Positions 24,149-32,243 of a stretch of 64,000 nucleotides of DNA are shown here, one piece after another. The stretch comes from Salinilacustrithrix flava (GTDB lineage: Bacteria; Actinomycetota; Acidimicrobiia; Acidimicrobiales; Salinilacustritrichaceae). How positions within the stretch are numbered: position 1 is the first letter of the stretch; every line of letters begins with the position of its first letter. The notes beneath the pieces were generated by a model that saw nothing but the letters and a program-made list of their open reading frames with translations, had not been told where the DNA came from and searched no databases. The stretch covers positions 1,426,001 to 1,490,000 of the forward strand of contig NZ_CP133888.1 of NCBI RefSeq assembly GCF_041228405.1. The letters are read 5' to 3'. Position numbers and translations under genes: made by a program.

Positions 24149-24942
24149 CGGTCCTCCGGTCGGGTGAAGAGGTAGTGGCGGTCGGCGGTGACGGCCACGG
24201 GCTCGAGGCCCTCGGTGAAGGCCTGCAGCATCGTGTCGCGCACCGCGACCCGCCATGCCCGGGCGGCCTCGGGGTCGTCCCGGCGGAGGGCGACGGCGTC
24301 GGCCGGCGTCGCGACGAGGCGAGCCGGGGCGTCGGTGTCCATCCGGCGGGGCCGCCCGCCGTCATCGGCCAGGGCCACCTCGGCGTGGTCGACGTCCGCC
24401 GGGGTCGGCAGCGGGCGGTCGAGGGCGGCCACGGTGCGCTCGTCCTCCAGGTCCCACCGGATGAGCAGCCGGTCGGAGGCGTCACCCCGGTTGATCTCGT
24501 CCTCCATCACGCCGTAGAGCTCGACCAGGTATCGCTCTCCCCGGGCACCGAGGTGGTGGAGGTTGAACCGGGCGTTGGCGTGGATGAGCGGATCAAACGT
24601 CCAGCTGATGGTGGTGATCCCCCGCTCGAGGCACCACGTCCGCTGGTGCCGCTTCAGCTCCCGGCCGATGCCGCCACCCCGGTGGGCCGGGTCGACGGCG
24701 GCGAGGTGCGAGTGCAGGTGGAGGTGGTCGTCGTGCACGCCGACGATGCCCAGGCACATGCCGACCTGCCGGCCGGACCCGTCGAGCGCGACCGAGACGT
24801 AGCTGCCGGCCAGCTCGAGCGCCCGCAGCACCGCGTCGTTCAGTGGGCGCTGGCCCCACACGGACTCGGCCAGGTCGAGCGCCCGGTCGGCCTCGGCGCC
24901 TCGCACGGTTCGGATCTCGTACCGGGCCGCGGTGTGTGCCAT
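24145..24942 (-). CDS. GNAT acyltransferase (COG3375-like), NSAR partner
   Basis: 265 residues from the ATG at 24942. GNAT motif A is HRGGGIGRELKRHQR at about 95-110; the conserved ISWTFDPLIHANARFNLHHLG that follows (first part shown) is typical of the COG3375 type of predicted acetyltransferases. In Geobacillus and related bacteria a GNAT of this kind succinylates D-amino acids for the neighbouring racemase, and a deacylase then releases the L-form. Here the stop/start overlap with the racemase supports the same pair; no deacylase gene follows. Predicted cytosolic. Confidence 0.85.
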   Translation of the reverse strand: MAHTAARYEIRTVRGAEADRALDLAESVWGQRPLNDAVLRALELAGSYVSVALDGSGRQVGMCLGIVGVHDDHLHLHSHLAAVDPAHRGGGIGRELKRHQRTWCLERGITTISWTFDPLIHANARFNLHHLGARGERYLVELYGVMEDEINRGDASDRLLIRWDLEDERTVAALDRPLPTPADVDHAEVALADDGGRPRRMDTDAPARLVATPADAVALRRDDPEAARAWRVAVRDTMLQAFTEGLEPVAVTADRHYLFTRPEDR

Positions 24943-24971
24943 CTGCTGCGTCTCCCGCGTCCCGGACCGGC

Positions 24972-26786
24972 TCAGATCCGGCCGGCGTCGGCGGCAGCCT
25001 GCTCGGCCTCGGTGAGCTTGGTGTCGATGATGGCGAGGCCGGCGTCCCAGAAGCCGGGGTCGGTCAGGTTGCAGTCCACGATGCGGCCCAGGTCCTCGGG
25101 CCAGCGGGAGCCGCCGGCGGCCAGCAGCTCGAGGTACTTGGGCACGAACTCGTCGCCGCGCTCGACGTAGCGGGCGTAGACCGACAGGGCGAGCAGCTGG
25201 CCGTACGCGTAGGCGTAGACGTAGCCCGGGGTGCCGATGAAGTGCGGGACGTAGCTCCACCAGCTGCGGTACCCGTCGGTGACCTCCATGGCGTCGCCGA
25301 ACAGGTCGCCCTGGGTGCGGGCCCAGTGGTCGGCGAAGTCCTCGGTGGACAGCTCGCCGTGCTCGCGCCGATGCGTGTGGACGGCATCCTCGAAGCGGTT
25401 CATCGAGACCTGGCGGAAGACGGTGGCGATGTTGCCCTCGAGGTTCTGGGCCAGCAGGGCGAAGCGCTCGTCGGCGTCGTCCACCATCGACAGCAGTCGC
25501 TCGAAGGTGACGGTCTCGCCGAACACGCTGGCGGTCTCGGCCAGCGTGAGCGGGGTCATCTGCTCGAACACGCCCTGGGGACGGGCCAGGTAGCCGTGCA
25601 GGCCGTGGCCGAGCTCGTGGGCCAGCGTCATCACGTCGCCGGGCGTGGCCGTGTAGTTGAGGAACACGTAGGGGTGGTGACCGGGGACGGTGTAGGAGCA
25701 GAACGCACCGCCCCGCTTGCCGGGGCGGGTGGGGGCGTCGATCCAGCCCTCGTCGATGAAGCGTCCGACCACCTCGGCCAGCTCGGGCGAGAACGAGGCG
25801 TAGGCGTCGCGCACGATCTCGGTGGCCCGGCTCCAGCCGATGGTGGCCTTGGTGCTGGCCACGCTGGCGTTGCGGTCGTAGTCGGCGAGCGTGTCGATGC
25901 CGAGCACCCGGGCCTTCAGCCGGTACCAGCGCTGCGGGATGTCGTAGCGGGCGACGACGGCGTCGACCAGGGCCTGGACCGACTCGTCGCTGGCCTCGTT
26001 GTCGAGGTTCCACGAGCTGATCCAGCTCGGGTAGCCGCGCAGCTCGTCCTGGATGCGGCGGTCGGCCAGCAGCGTGTTGAACACGTAGGCGCGGGTGCGC
26101 AACCCCGGTTGCAGCGCCTCGGTGACGGCCTCGGCCGCGGCCTTGCGGGTGGTCCGGTCGGGATCGAGCAGGCGGCTGAGGCCGGCGTCGAGCGGGACCG
26201 GTTCGGGCTCGTCGGGCAGGTCCACCTGGATGGCCGAGGTCTGCTCGGTGAACAGGCGCACCCAGGCCTGGCGACCGGTGGGGGCGGTGGTGGCGAGCAG
26301 GCGCTCCTCGACCTCGGACAGCACGTGGGGCTTGCCGGCCCGCAGGTTCTCGAGGTGGTGGCGGTACCCGGCGAGGGCGGGCTCGTCGAGCAGCGCCGTC
26401 GCCCGGTCGTCGTCGATGTCGACCACCTCGAGGTCGAACCACACCAGCTCGGCCGACAGGGCGGCCGAGCGCTCGCTGACCTCCTGCATGAGGGCGCCCC
26501 GAGCCGGATCGGAGGTGTCGACCGCGAAGTCGAGGCTGGCGAAGCTGCCCGCCCGGCGGGCCTGCTCGTAGATCTCGGCCAGCCGGTCGAGCGCCGCGGC
26601 GAGGGTGGGAGCGTCGGCGTCCACGAGCGTGCCCTTCACCTCAGCGGTGAGCGTGCGGGCCGACTGCAGGGCCTCGTCGAGCAGGCGGCGGACGCCGGCC
26701 GCGCCCTCGCCGTCGACGAGGGTGCCGATGTCCCACGCCACCCCTTCCGCGCCGGTGGCCTCGGGTGCGTGCGTGTCGGTCGACAT
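24972..26786 (-). CDS. pepF: Oligoendopeptidase F (M3 family)
   Basis: 604 residues from ATG 26786; another ATG lies at 26798. The zinc motif HELGHGLH is at about residue 388, with downstream Glu in LAETASVFGE, and the C-terminal HFIGTPGYVYAYAYGQLLA is characteristic of PepF. It hydrolyses medium-length peptides in the cytosol. Full length for the family. It lies 29 bases upstream of the GNAT gene on the same strand, so the three may be co-transcribed: peptidase, acyltransferase, racemase. That would fit peptide and amino-acid salvage, but is inference. Confidence 0.93.
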   Translation of the reverse strand: MSTDTHAPEATGAEGVAWDIGTLVDGEGAAGVRRLLDEALQSARTLTAEVKGTLVDADAPTLAAALDRLAEIYEQARRAGSFASLDFAVDTSDPARGALMQEVSERSAALSAELVWFDLEVVDIDDDRATALLDEPALAGYRHHLENLRAGKPHVLSEVEERLLATTAPTGRQAWVRLFTEQTSAIQVDLPDEPEPVPLDAGLSRLLDPDRTTRKAAAEAVTEALQPGLRTRAYVFNTLLADRRIQDELRGYPSWISSWNLDNEASDESVQALVDAVVARYDIPQRWYRLKARVLGIDTLADYDRNASVASTKATIGWSRATEIVRDAYASFSPELAEVVGRFIDEGWIDAPTRPGKRGGAFCSYTVPGHHPYVFLNYTATPGDVMTLAHELGHGLHGYLARPQGVFEQMTPLTLAETASVFGETVTFERLLSMVDDADERFALLAQNLEGNIATVFRQVSMNRFEDAVHTHRREHGELSTEDFADHWARTQGDLFGDAMEVTDGYRSWWSYVPHFIGTPGYVYAYAYGQLLALSVYARYVERGDEFVPKYLELLAAGGSRWPEDLGRIVDCNLTDPGFWDAGLAIIDTKLTEAEQAAADAGRI

Positions 26787-26821
26787 CTTGCCGAGCATAG
26801 GAACGCCTACGGTCCGGTGCC

Positions 26822-27895
26822 ATGGAGCTCGGGGTGTGCGTGGCGGCCAAGATCGACGATGTCGACCACATCGTGCTGGCCGAGGAGCTCGGCTACGCGT
26901 CGGCGTGGGTCGCCGACAGCCACCTGATCTGGAGCGACCCCTACGCCACGCTCGCCGTCGCCGCCACCCGCACCGAGCGCATCCGGCTCGGCACCGGGGT
27001 CGCCGTCGCCGGGATCCGGCCCGAACCGGTCACCGCGGCGAGCATCGCGACCATCAACCGGCTGGCGCCGGGTCGCACGTTCCTCGGCATCGGCTCGGGG
27101 AACACGGCCATGCGGATCATGGGGCACCCGCCGCTGCGCATCGCCGAGCTCGACCGCTACCTGGCCACGCTGCGGCCGCTGCTGCGCGGCGAGGAGGCCG
27201 AGCTGACCTGGCGGGATCGTACGACGCGCATCCGCCACGTGATGCCCGACGCCGGCTTCGTCGACCTCGACCACGACATCCCGGTCCACGTCTCCGGCTT
27301 CGGGCCGCGATCGCTCGGGCTCGCGGGCGTGCACGGCGACGGCGTCGTCATCTCCGGCAACGTCACGCCCACCGCCATGGCCCGCATCTGGTCAGCCGTG
27401 GAAGCCGGTGCCGATGCCGCCGGCCGCACCATCGATCGCGGGACGTTCGGTGCGGCGTGCCTGACGACCATGGTCGTGCTGGAGCCGGGCGAGGCACCGG
27501 ACTCGGCCCGCTCACGTTCCCTGTGCGATGCGTTCGCGATCGCCACCCTCCACTACGCCTACGACCAGTGGCGCAACTTCGGGAAAGCGCCGACCCAGCC
27601 GGCCGTGCTCGAGGTGTGGGACGACTACGTCGCCGAGATCGAGCGGATCCCCGAGGACATCCGCCACCAGCTCGTCCACCGCGGCCACAACTGCTGGGTC
27701 GTGCCCGAGGAGGAGCGCTTCGTGACCCGGGGCCTCATCGAGGCGTCCTGCATGGTCGGCACCGCCGACGAGCTCGTCGGCCGTCTGCACGAGCTGGACG
27801 AAGCCGGACTGGACGAGGTGCTGCTGCTGCCACCGCTGGCGACCCGGGACGAGGCGTTGCGCTTGGTCGCCTCGGACGTGTTGCCGCGGCTGTAG
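26822..27895 (+). CDS. LLM-class flavin/F420-dependent oxidoreductase
   Basis: 357 residues. MELGVCVAAKIDDVDHIVLA at the start, AWVADSHLIWSDPYATLA, RIRLGTGVAVAGIRPEPV and FLGIGSGNTAM follow the bacterial luciferase-like TIM barrel of F420-dependent enzymes such as Mer and hydride-transfer reductases. The cofactor may be F420 or FMN. Divergent from pepF. The stop codon lies in a half copy of the CTGGCAG repeat. Confidence 0.9.
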   Translation: MELGVCVAAKIDDVDHIVLAEELGYASAWVADSHLIWSDPYATLAVAATRTERIRLGTGVAVAGIRPEPVTAASIATINRLAPGRTFLGIGSGNTAMRIMGHPPLRIAELDRYLATLRPLLRGEEAELTWRDRTTRIRHVMPDAGFVDLDHDIPVHVSGFGPRSLGLAGVHGDGVVISGNVTPTAMARIWSAVEAGADAAGRTIDRGTFGAACLTTMVVLEPGEAPDSARSRSLCDAFAIATLHYAYDQWRNFGKAPTQPAVLEVWDDYVAEIERIPEDIRHQLVHRGHNCWVVPEEERFVTRGLIEASCMVGTADELVGRLHELDEAGLDEVLLLPPLATRDEALRLVASDVLPRL

Positions 27896-27924
27896 CTGGC
27901 CGCTACACCCCCACTGCCAGTTCG
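27892..27924. repeat. CTGGCAG-family half element (E) between convergent genes
   Basis: GTAGC-TGGCC-GCTAC hairpin followed by ACTGCCAGTTCG, matching the centre and right half of element A. It lies between the convergent oxidoreductase and membrane-protein genes and begins at the stop codon. Confidence 0.6.
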
Positions 27925-28533
27925 TTACGCGGCGTCGGGGAGGTGCTTGGCCTCGGCTTCGTCGCGCACCTCGACGACCTCGACCCGGTCCTTCTTGCCG
28001 CCGATGCCGAGGAGGCGGAGGGGGAGCAGGAGGATGCCGACGACGGCGGCGAGGATCGTGGTGACGATCTTCAGCACGACGCGACCGATGGTGATGGCGA
28101 TGCCGATCACGGCGGCGATCGGGATGGCGATGATCGTGAGCGCCAGCTTCACCAGCTTGAGCACGGCGGCGACCAGCGTGAACAGCAGTCCGAAGAGGGC
28201 CATGATCAGGCGGCGGACCAGGCCGATGAGGGCCATGACGGCGCCGATCAGCAGTCCGAATGCGGCGAGCACGGCGCGCACGACGGTCATGGCGGCGCGC
28301 CACAGCGCGTAGACGAGGTCGGAGGCGAGGTTGACGACCGTGCGGACGGCGCCGACGGCGAGGCGGACCGGCACGGCCACGATCAGGCCGAGGAAGGCGA
28401 CCAGGCGGACGACGATGCCGAGGACGCTGCCCACGGCACGGAAGGGGAGGGTGACCAGACCCATCAGCGCACCTCGGCCGTTGCCGTCGAGGTCGTCGGA
28501 GAGTTCGAGGTCGGCGTCGGAGTGGGAGCGCAT
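27925..28533 (-). CDS. Repetitive hydrophobic membrane protein, unknown
   Basis: 202 residues. After an acidic N-terminus (~20 residues), about 155 residues are a near-continuous run of Leu/Val/Ile/Ala broken at regular intervals by single Arg or Lys (for example VRLVAF, VRRLIMALFG, VLKLVKLAL, GRVVLKIVT). This gives five or six short hydrophobic segments and a charged C-terminal tail (KKDRVEVVEVRDEAEAK). It may lie in or on the membrane as amphipathic helices. No family recognised. Confidence 0.7.
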   Translation of the reverse strand: MRSHSDADLELSDDLDGNGRGALMGLVTLPFRAVGSVLGIVVRLVAFLGLIVAVPVRLAVGAVRTVVNLASDLVYALWRAAMTVVRAVLAAFGLLIGAVMALIGLVRRLIMALFGLLFTLVAAVLKLVKLALTIIAIPIAAVIGIAITIGRVVLKIVTTILAAVVGILLLPLRLLGIGGKKDRVEVVEVRDEAEAKHLPDAA

Positions 28534-28546
28534 GGGTCCGATCTTG

Positions 28547-28999
28547 TCAGGCTGGGCGGAAGCGGACGAGGGCCACGCCGCGTTCGGTCGGGTGGAACAC
28601 CGCCCTTACCCGATCACCCACGGAGACGGACCACGGATCGCAATCGACGAGGTTGGTCATGATCCGTGGGCCGGGACCGTCGCCGCCGAGGCCGTCGGGC
28701 AGGTCGAGCTCGACGTAGGCGACCACGTAGGGCGCAGCGTCGCGGTAGGCGCCCTGGCCCCGTCGGGGGATCGAGAAGCTGTACACCTCGCCGGTGCCGG
28801 GGGCGTCGAACCACTCGATGTCGAACGACGCGCACACCGGGCAGAAGCCGCGCGGGTACCAGATGACGGTGCCGCAGCCGTTGCAGCGGGGCAGGCACAG
28901 GCGGCCCTCGGCGGTGGCGTCCCAGAACGGCTTGGCGTCCGCGTGGACCCAGGGTTCGGGGACCGGGAGCTGGCCGGCGGTGTCGGAAGCGTCGCTCAT
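28547..28999 (-). CDS. DUF35 Zn-ribbon/OB-fold protein
   Basis: 150 residues. The zinc ribbon has cysteines CNGCGT and CPVCAS at about residues 40-60 (CxxC-x13-CxxC), followed by an OB-fold half with the conserved WFDAPGTGEVYSF. DUF35 proteins pair with thiolase-like proteins, and one starts the gene directly upstream (stop/start separated by one base). In steroid degradation a DUF35 partner is required by the lipid-transfer-type thiolase or aldolase. So this is probably the accessory subunit of the next protein. Confidence 0.9.
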   Translation of the reverse strand: MSDASDTAGQLPVPEPWVHADAKPFWDATAEGRLCLPRCNGCGTVIWYPRGFCPVCASFDIEWFDAPGTGEVYSFSIPRRGQGAYRDAAPYVVAYVELDLPDGLGGDGPGPRIMTNLVDCDPWSVSVGDRVRAVFHPTERGVALVRFRPA

Positions 29000-29000
29000 G

Positions 29001-30176
29001 TCAGGCCTCCCGTCCGAGGATCAGCGTCGCCGAGCCGTGGCGGGTGCCGAGCGAGCCGCCGGTGCCGTGCGCCAGGGCGATGTCGCAGTCGGGCACCTGC
29101 ACCGCCGGGTGGGCCTCGCCGCGCAGCTGGCGGACCGCCTCGATCACCTTCGTGATGCCGCCGCGGTTGGTGGGGTGGTTGTTGCACAGGCCGCCGCCGT
29201 CGGTGTTGAACGGCAGCCGACCGTGGGGCGCTTGCAGGCCACCGTCGGCGACGAAGCGGCCGCCGTCGCCCTTGGCGCAGAAGCCGAGGTCCTCGATCGT
29301 CTGCAGGACCGTGATGGTGAAGCTGTCGTAGATCGAGGCGTAGTCGACGTCGGCGGGGGTGACCCCGGCCTCCTCGAACGCCCGCGGCCCGGACCAGACC
29401 GCGCCCGTGTGGGTGAGGTCGATCCGCCCGTTGCCGGTGTGCTTGGGCGCCTCGCCGTGCCCGAGCACCACCGGGCAGTGCCGATCGAGCGTGCGGGCGA
29501 CCTCTGGCGACACGACGACGAGCGCCCCGCCGCCGTCGGTGATGACGCAGCTGTCGAGGCGGTGCAGGGGGTCGCACACCATCGGCGACTCCAGCACCTC
29601 CTCCACCGTGACCACGTCGCGCAGGAAGGCGTTCGGGTTGTGCTGGGCGTGGGTGCTGGCGGCCACCTTGATCTCGGCGAGCTGCGCGGAGGTCGTGCCG
29701 AACTCGTGCATGTGCCGGGTGGCGGCGAGCGCGTAGTTCGTCAGCACCGAGGTGCCGAAGGGGACCTCGAAGGAGAACTCGGGGGCGTCGCCGACGCGAC
29801 CGCTGCCGCCGGGTCCGGACCCACCGGTGCGGGGCTTGCCGGCCAGGGTGATCAGCGCGACGTGGCACTTGCCGGCGGCGATGGCGGCAGCGGCGTGGCC
29901 GACGTGGGCGACGTAGGAGGAACCACCGATCTCGGTGCTGTCGACGTAGGCGAGCCGGTCGAGTCCGAGGTACTCGGCCATGGAGAGCGGCCCGAAGCCC
30001 GGGGCGTCACCGGCGCAGAAGTAGGCGTCGACGTCGCCCATCGTCAGACCGGCGTCGGCCAGCGCGCCGACCGCGACCTCGGCGTGGATCTGCGGCGTGG
30101 TCCGGTCCGGGATCGTCCGCAGGGGGTGCTCGTACGCGCCCGCCAGATGTGCTGCTCCCCGGATCGTCCCCGTCAC
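29001..30176 (-). CDS. Thiolase-like lipid-transfer protein (SCP2-thiolase/aldolase type)
   Basis: 391 residues from GTG 30176 (GTG 30200 also possible). The sequence follows the non-decarboxylating SCPx/Ltp2 family: STEIGGSSYVAHVGHAAAAI replaces the canonical Cys nucleophile region, and the C-terminal GGGLCNNHPTNRGG is typical. It lacks the usual Cys-His-Cys set of degradative thiolases. With DUF35 it could form an acyl-CoA retro-aldolase that removes side chains, as Ltp2 does in steroid catabolism; this matches the P450/BVMO genes at the left edge only by theme. Confidence 0.88.
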   Translation of the reverse strand: MTGTIRGAAHLAGAYEHPLRTIPDRTTPQIHAEVAVGALADAGLTMGDVDAYFCAGDAPGFGPLSMAEYLGLDRLAYVDSTEIGGSSYVAHVGHAAAAIAAGKCHVALITLAGKPRTGGSGPGGSGRVGDAPEFSFEVPFGTSVLTNYALAATRHMHEFGTTSAQLAEIKVAASTHAQHNPNAFLRDVVTVEEVLESPMVCDPLHRLDSCVITDGGGALVVVSPEVARTLDRHCPVVLGHGEAPKHTGNGRIDLTHTGAVWSGPRAFEEAGVTPADVDYASIYDSFTITVLQTIEDLGFCAKGDGGRFVADGGLQAPHGRLPFNTDGGGLCNNHPTNRGGITKVIEAVRQLRGEAHPAVQVPDCDIALAHGTGGSLGTRHGSATLILGREA

Positions 30177-30218
30177 GGCGGGGAGTCTGCCCAGCGCCAC
30201 CGCCCCGGGCCAAAGAGG

Positions 30219-31823
30219 TCACGCCAGGCCCGGCGTCCCCGCGTCGACGGCCCAGGTCGTCGCCTCGGTGATCGTCCCGTCCGGCACGGTCACGTCGTCG
30301 ACCAGCCGGTAGGCGGCGCGCCAGCCATCGGCGTCGACCTCGTGGAGGACCCAGCCCCGCCTGGTGGTCTCGGACCAGGCGATGTGGGGGGACAGCGCCT
30401 CGACCAGCGCGGAGGCCTGGCGGAGGCGGTCTGGGATGTCCGACGACACGCCGGGCGCGACGAACTCGGTGCCGACGACCGGTGATTCGTCGTCCTCGAA
30501 GTCCATCCACAGGTCGGCGACCCAGGACGAGTGGACGTCGCCGCTCAGGACCACCGGCGCCGCGCTGCGGGAGAGCGTCTCGAGGAAGCGCCGGCGGGCG
30601 CCGGTGTAGCCGTCCCACTGGTCCAGGTTCCACAGCACGTTGCCGGGCACGATGCGCCACTGGTGGACCACGACCTGTTGGACCACGGTGGTCCAGACGG
30701 CGTCGTGGCCGGTGGCGACCTCGTCGAACCAGGCTTCCTGGGCGTCGCCGAGCATCGTCGTGGTCGCGGTCCCGTCGCAGCGGGGACCGAGGTCGGTGCC
30801 GACGGCGTCGTCGCAGGGCTGCTCGTCCCGGTGCTGGCGGGTGTCGAGCAGGACGAACCGGGTGAGGCCGCCCCAGTCCACGACGCGGTGGATCGCCAGG
30901 TCCGGCCCCTCCGGCGGCTCGAGCCGGGTCGGGGTGAACTCCCACCACGCCCGGTACGCGGCCGCCCGTCGCTCGAGGAGCTGCTCGCCGCCGGGGCCGG
31001 CCGTCGTCGCGGTGCCCTGGTAGTTGTTCACCACCTCGTGGTCGTCCCAGGTGATGAGCCATGGGGCCACGGCGTGGGCGGCCTGCAGCTCGGGCTCGGC
31101 CTTGTACCGGCGCCACAGGGCCCGGTAGCCGTCCAGATCCGTCGGCGGGGCCTCGTCGACGGGCCGCACCGAGCCGCTGTCGGACTCGTAGACGTAGTCG
31201 CCGCAGTGCACGACGACGTCGGGGGCCTGCGCGGCGACGTCGTCGAGGGCGGTCCAGTAGCCCGACGACCAGCGCTGGCAGGACAGGTGCCCGACCCGGA
31301 GCGGCTGGTCCGGGAGCGCTCCCGGGGCCGGCGCGGTGCGGGTGCGAGCCGCCGGCGTGACGTGGCCGTCGAGCACGAAGCGGAACCAGTGGCGGGTGTC
31401 GGGTGCCAACCCGCGCACGACGATGCGGGCCGTCATCGCCTCGGCCGGGTCGGCGCGCAGCTCCTCCCGGGCGACGATGGCCTCGAAGGCGTCATCGCGT
31501 GCGACCTCCACGAGCAGCGGCACCGGGGCCGACGGATCCCGGTCGACCCACGTCCACAGCACGACGGACTCGTGGTCCGGGTCACCCGACGCCACGCCGA
31601 GCCCGAACGGCGCCGGTCCCTGGGGGGCGCCGTGGTCGATGGCCTCGAGGGTCTCCAGCTCGGGCTCGGGCGGCGCCGTCGAGGTGGTCGCCGACGGGCC
31701 GACCGGACCCCGCCCGGCGTTGCCGTCGTCCTGGCAACCGCCGAGGGCGACGGCGACGACCCCGGCCCCGGTGGCGCCGAGGAAGCGGCGGCGCGACCAC
31801 CGAGACGGGGACGATGCGGTCAT
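30219..31823 (-). CDS. phoD: PhoD-type alkaline phosphatase / phosphodiesterase (Tat lipoprotein)
   Basis: 534 residues. The N-terminus SRRRFLGATGAG is a twin-arginine signal, and ALGGC a lipobox, so the folded protein is exported by Tat and lipid-anchored. An N-terminal fibronectin-like domain (about 60-160) precedes the PhoD metallophosphoesterase domain: VVHCGDYVYE, WDDHEVVNN, VLLDTRQHR and LSGDVHSSW carry the metal ligands. PhoD uses iron and calcium and releases phosphate from phospho-mono- and diesters outside the cell. No Pho box was identified upstream. Confidence 0.9.
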   Translation of the reverse strand: MTASSPSRWSRRRFLGATGAGVVAVALGGCQDDGNAGRGPVGPSATTSTAPPEPELETLEAIDHGAPQGPAPFGLGVASGDPDHESVVLWTWVDRDPSAPVPLLVEVARDDAFEAIVAREELRADPAEAMTARIVVRGLAPDTRHWFRFVLDGHVTPAARTRTAPAPGALPDQPLRVGHLSCQRWSSGYWTALDDVAAQAPDVVVHCGDYVYESDSGSVRPVDEAPPTDLDGYRALWRRYKAEPELQAAHAVAPWLITWDDHEVVNNYQGTATTAGPGGEQLLERRAAAYRAWWEFTPTRLEPPEGPDLAIHRVVDWGGLTRFVLLDTRQHRDEQPCDDAVGTDLGPRCDGTATTTMLGDAQEAWFDEVATGHDAVWTTVVQQVVVHQWRIVPGNVLWNLDQWDGYTGARRRFLETLSRSAAPVVLSGDVHSSWVADLWMDFEDDESPVVGTEFVAPGVSSDIPDRLRQASALVEALSPHIAWSETTRRGWVLHEVDADGWRAAYRLVDDVTVPDGTITEATTWAVDAGTPGLA

Positions 31824-31884
31824 GGCCGGCCGACCGTAACCCGATCGCGCACTGCGCCCCGCTCGACCTGGGTAAGGCGTCGCG

Positions 31885-32211
31885 GTGACCCACCCGACGA
31901 CGCAGCACCACGACCCGAGCGAGGTCGACGCGGACGACGGTGCGGACAGCCGCGACGCCGGGAGCGTCGTCCGCCGGCGGCCGGGCCTCGTGTCGCTGCT
32001 CGCCGGTGGCGCCGGCGTCGTGGTCGCCACCCTGCCCGGCCTCGGGCTGCTCGCCCTCGCGCTGGCGGCGCTCGCCATCGCCTCGGGGGTCCCCGCCATG
32101 CGGAAGGGCCCTGGCGCCGCCAGCTTCTCCAAGGCGCGCACCGGCGTCGTGCTCGGCATGATCGCCGTGCTCCTCGGCGTCATCAGCCTGGCGATGCAGC
32201 TCCTGGCCTGA
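31885..32211 (+). CDS. Small DUF4190-like membrane protein
   Basis: 108 residues from a GTG. After a polar His/Asp-rich N-terminus there are two hydrophobic helices (about 35-65 and 85-107) separated by KGPGAASFSKARTGVVLG. This two-helix pattern resembles DUF4190 proteins. Divergent from phoD with 61 bases between. Function unknown. Confidence 0.7.
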   Translation: MTHPTTQHHDPSEVDADDGADSRDAGSVVRRRPGLVSLLAGGAGVVVATLPGLGLLALALAALAIASGVPAMRKGPGAASFSKARTGVVLGMIAVLLGVISLAMQLLA

Positions 32212-32243
32212 CCCGGCCGGCACGCCGGGTCGGTCCGAGCGGG

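Noticed and set aside
24148..24256. N-terminal extension of the racemase to 24256
   Set aside because: It would read through the GNAT coding end in another frame; the ATGA overlap start fits better.
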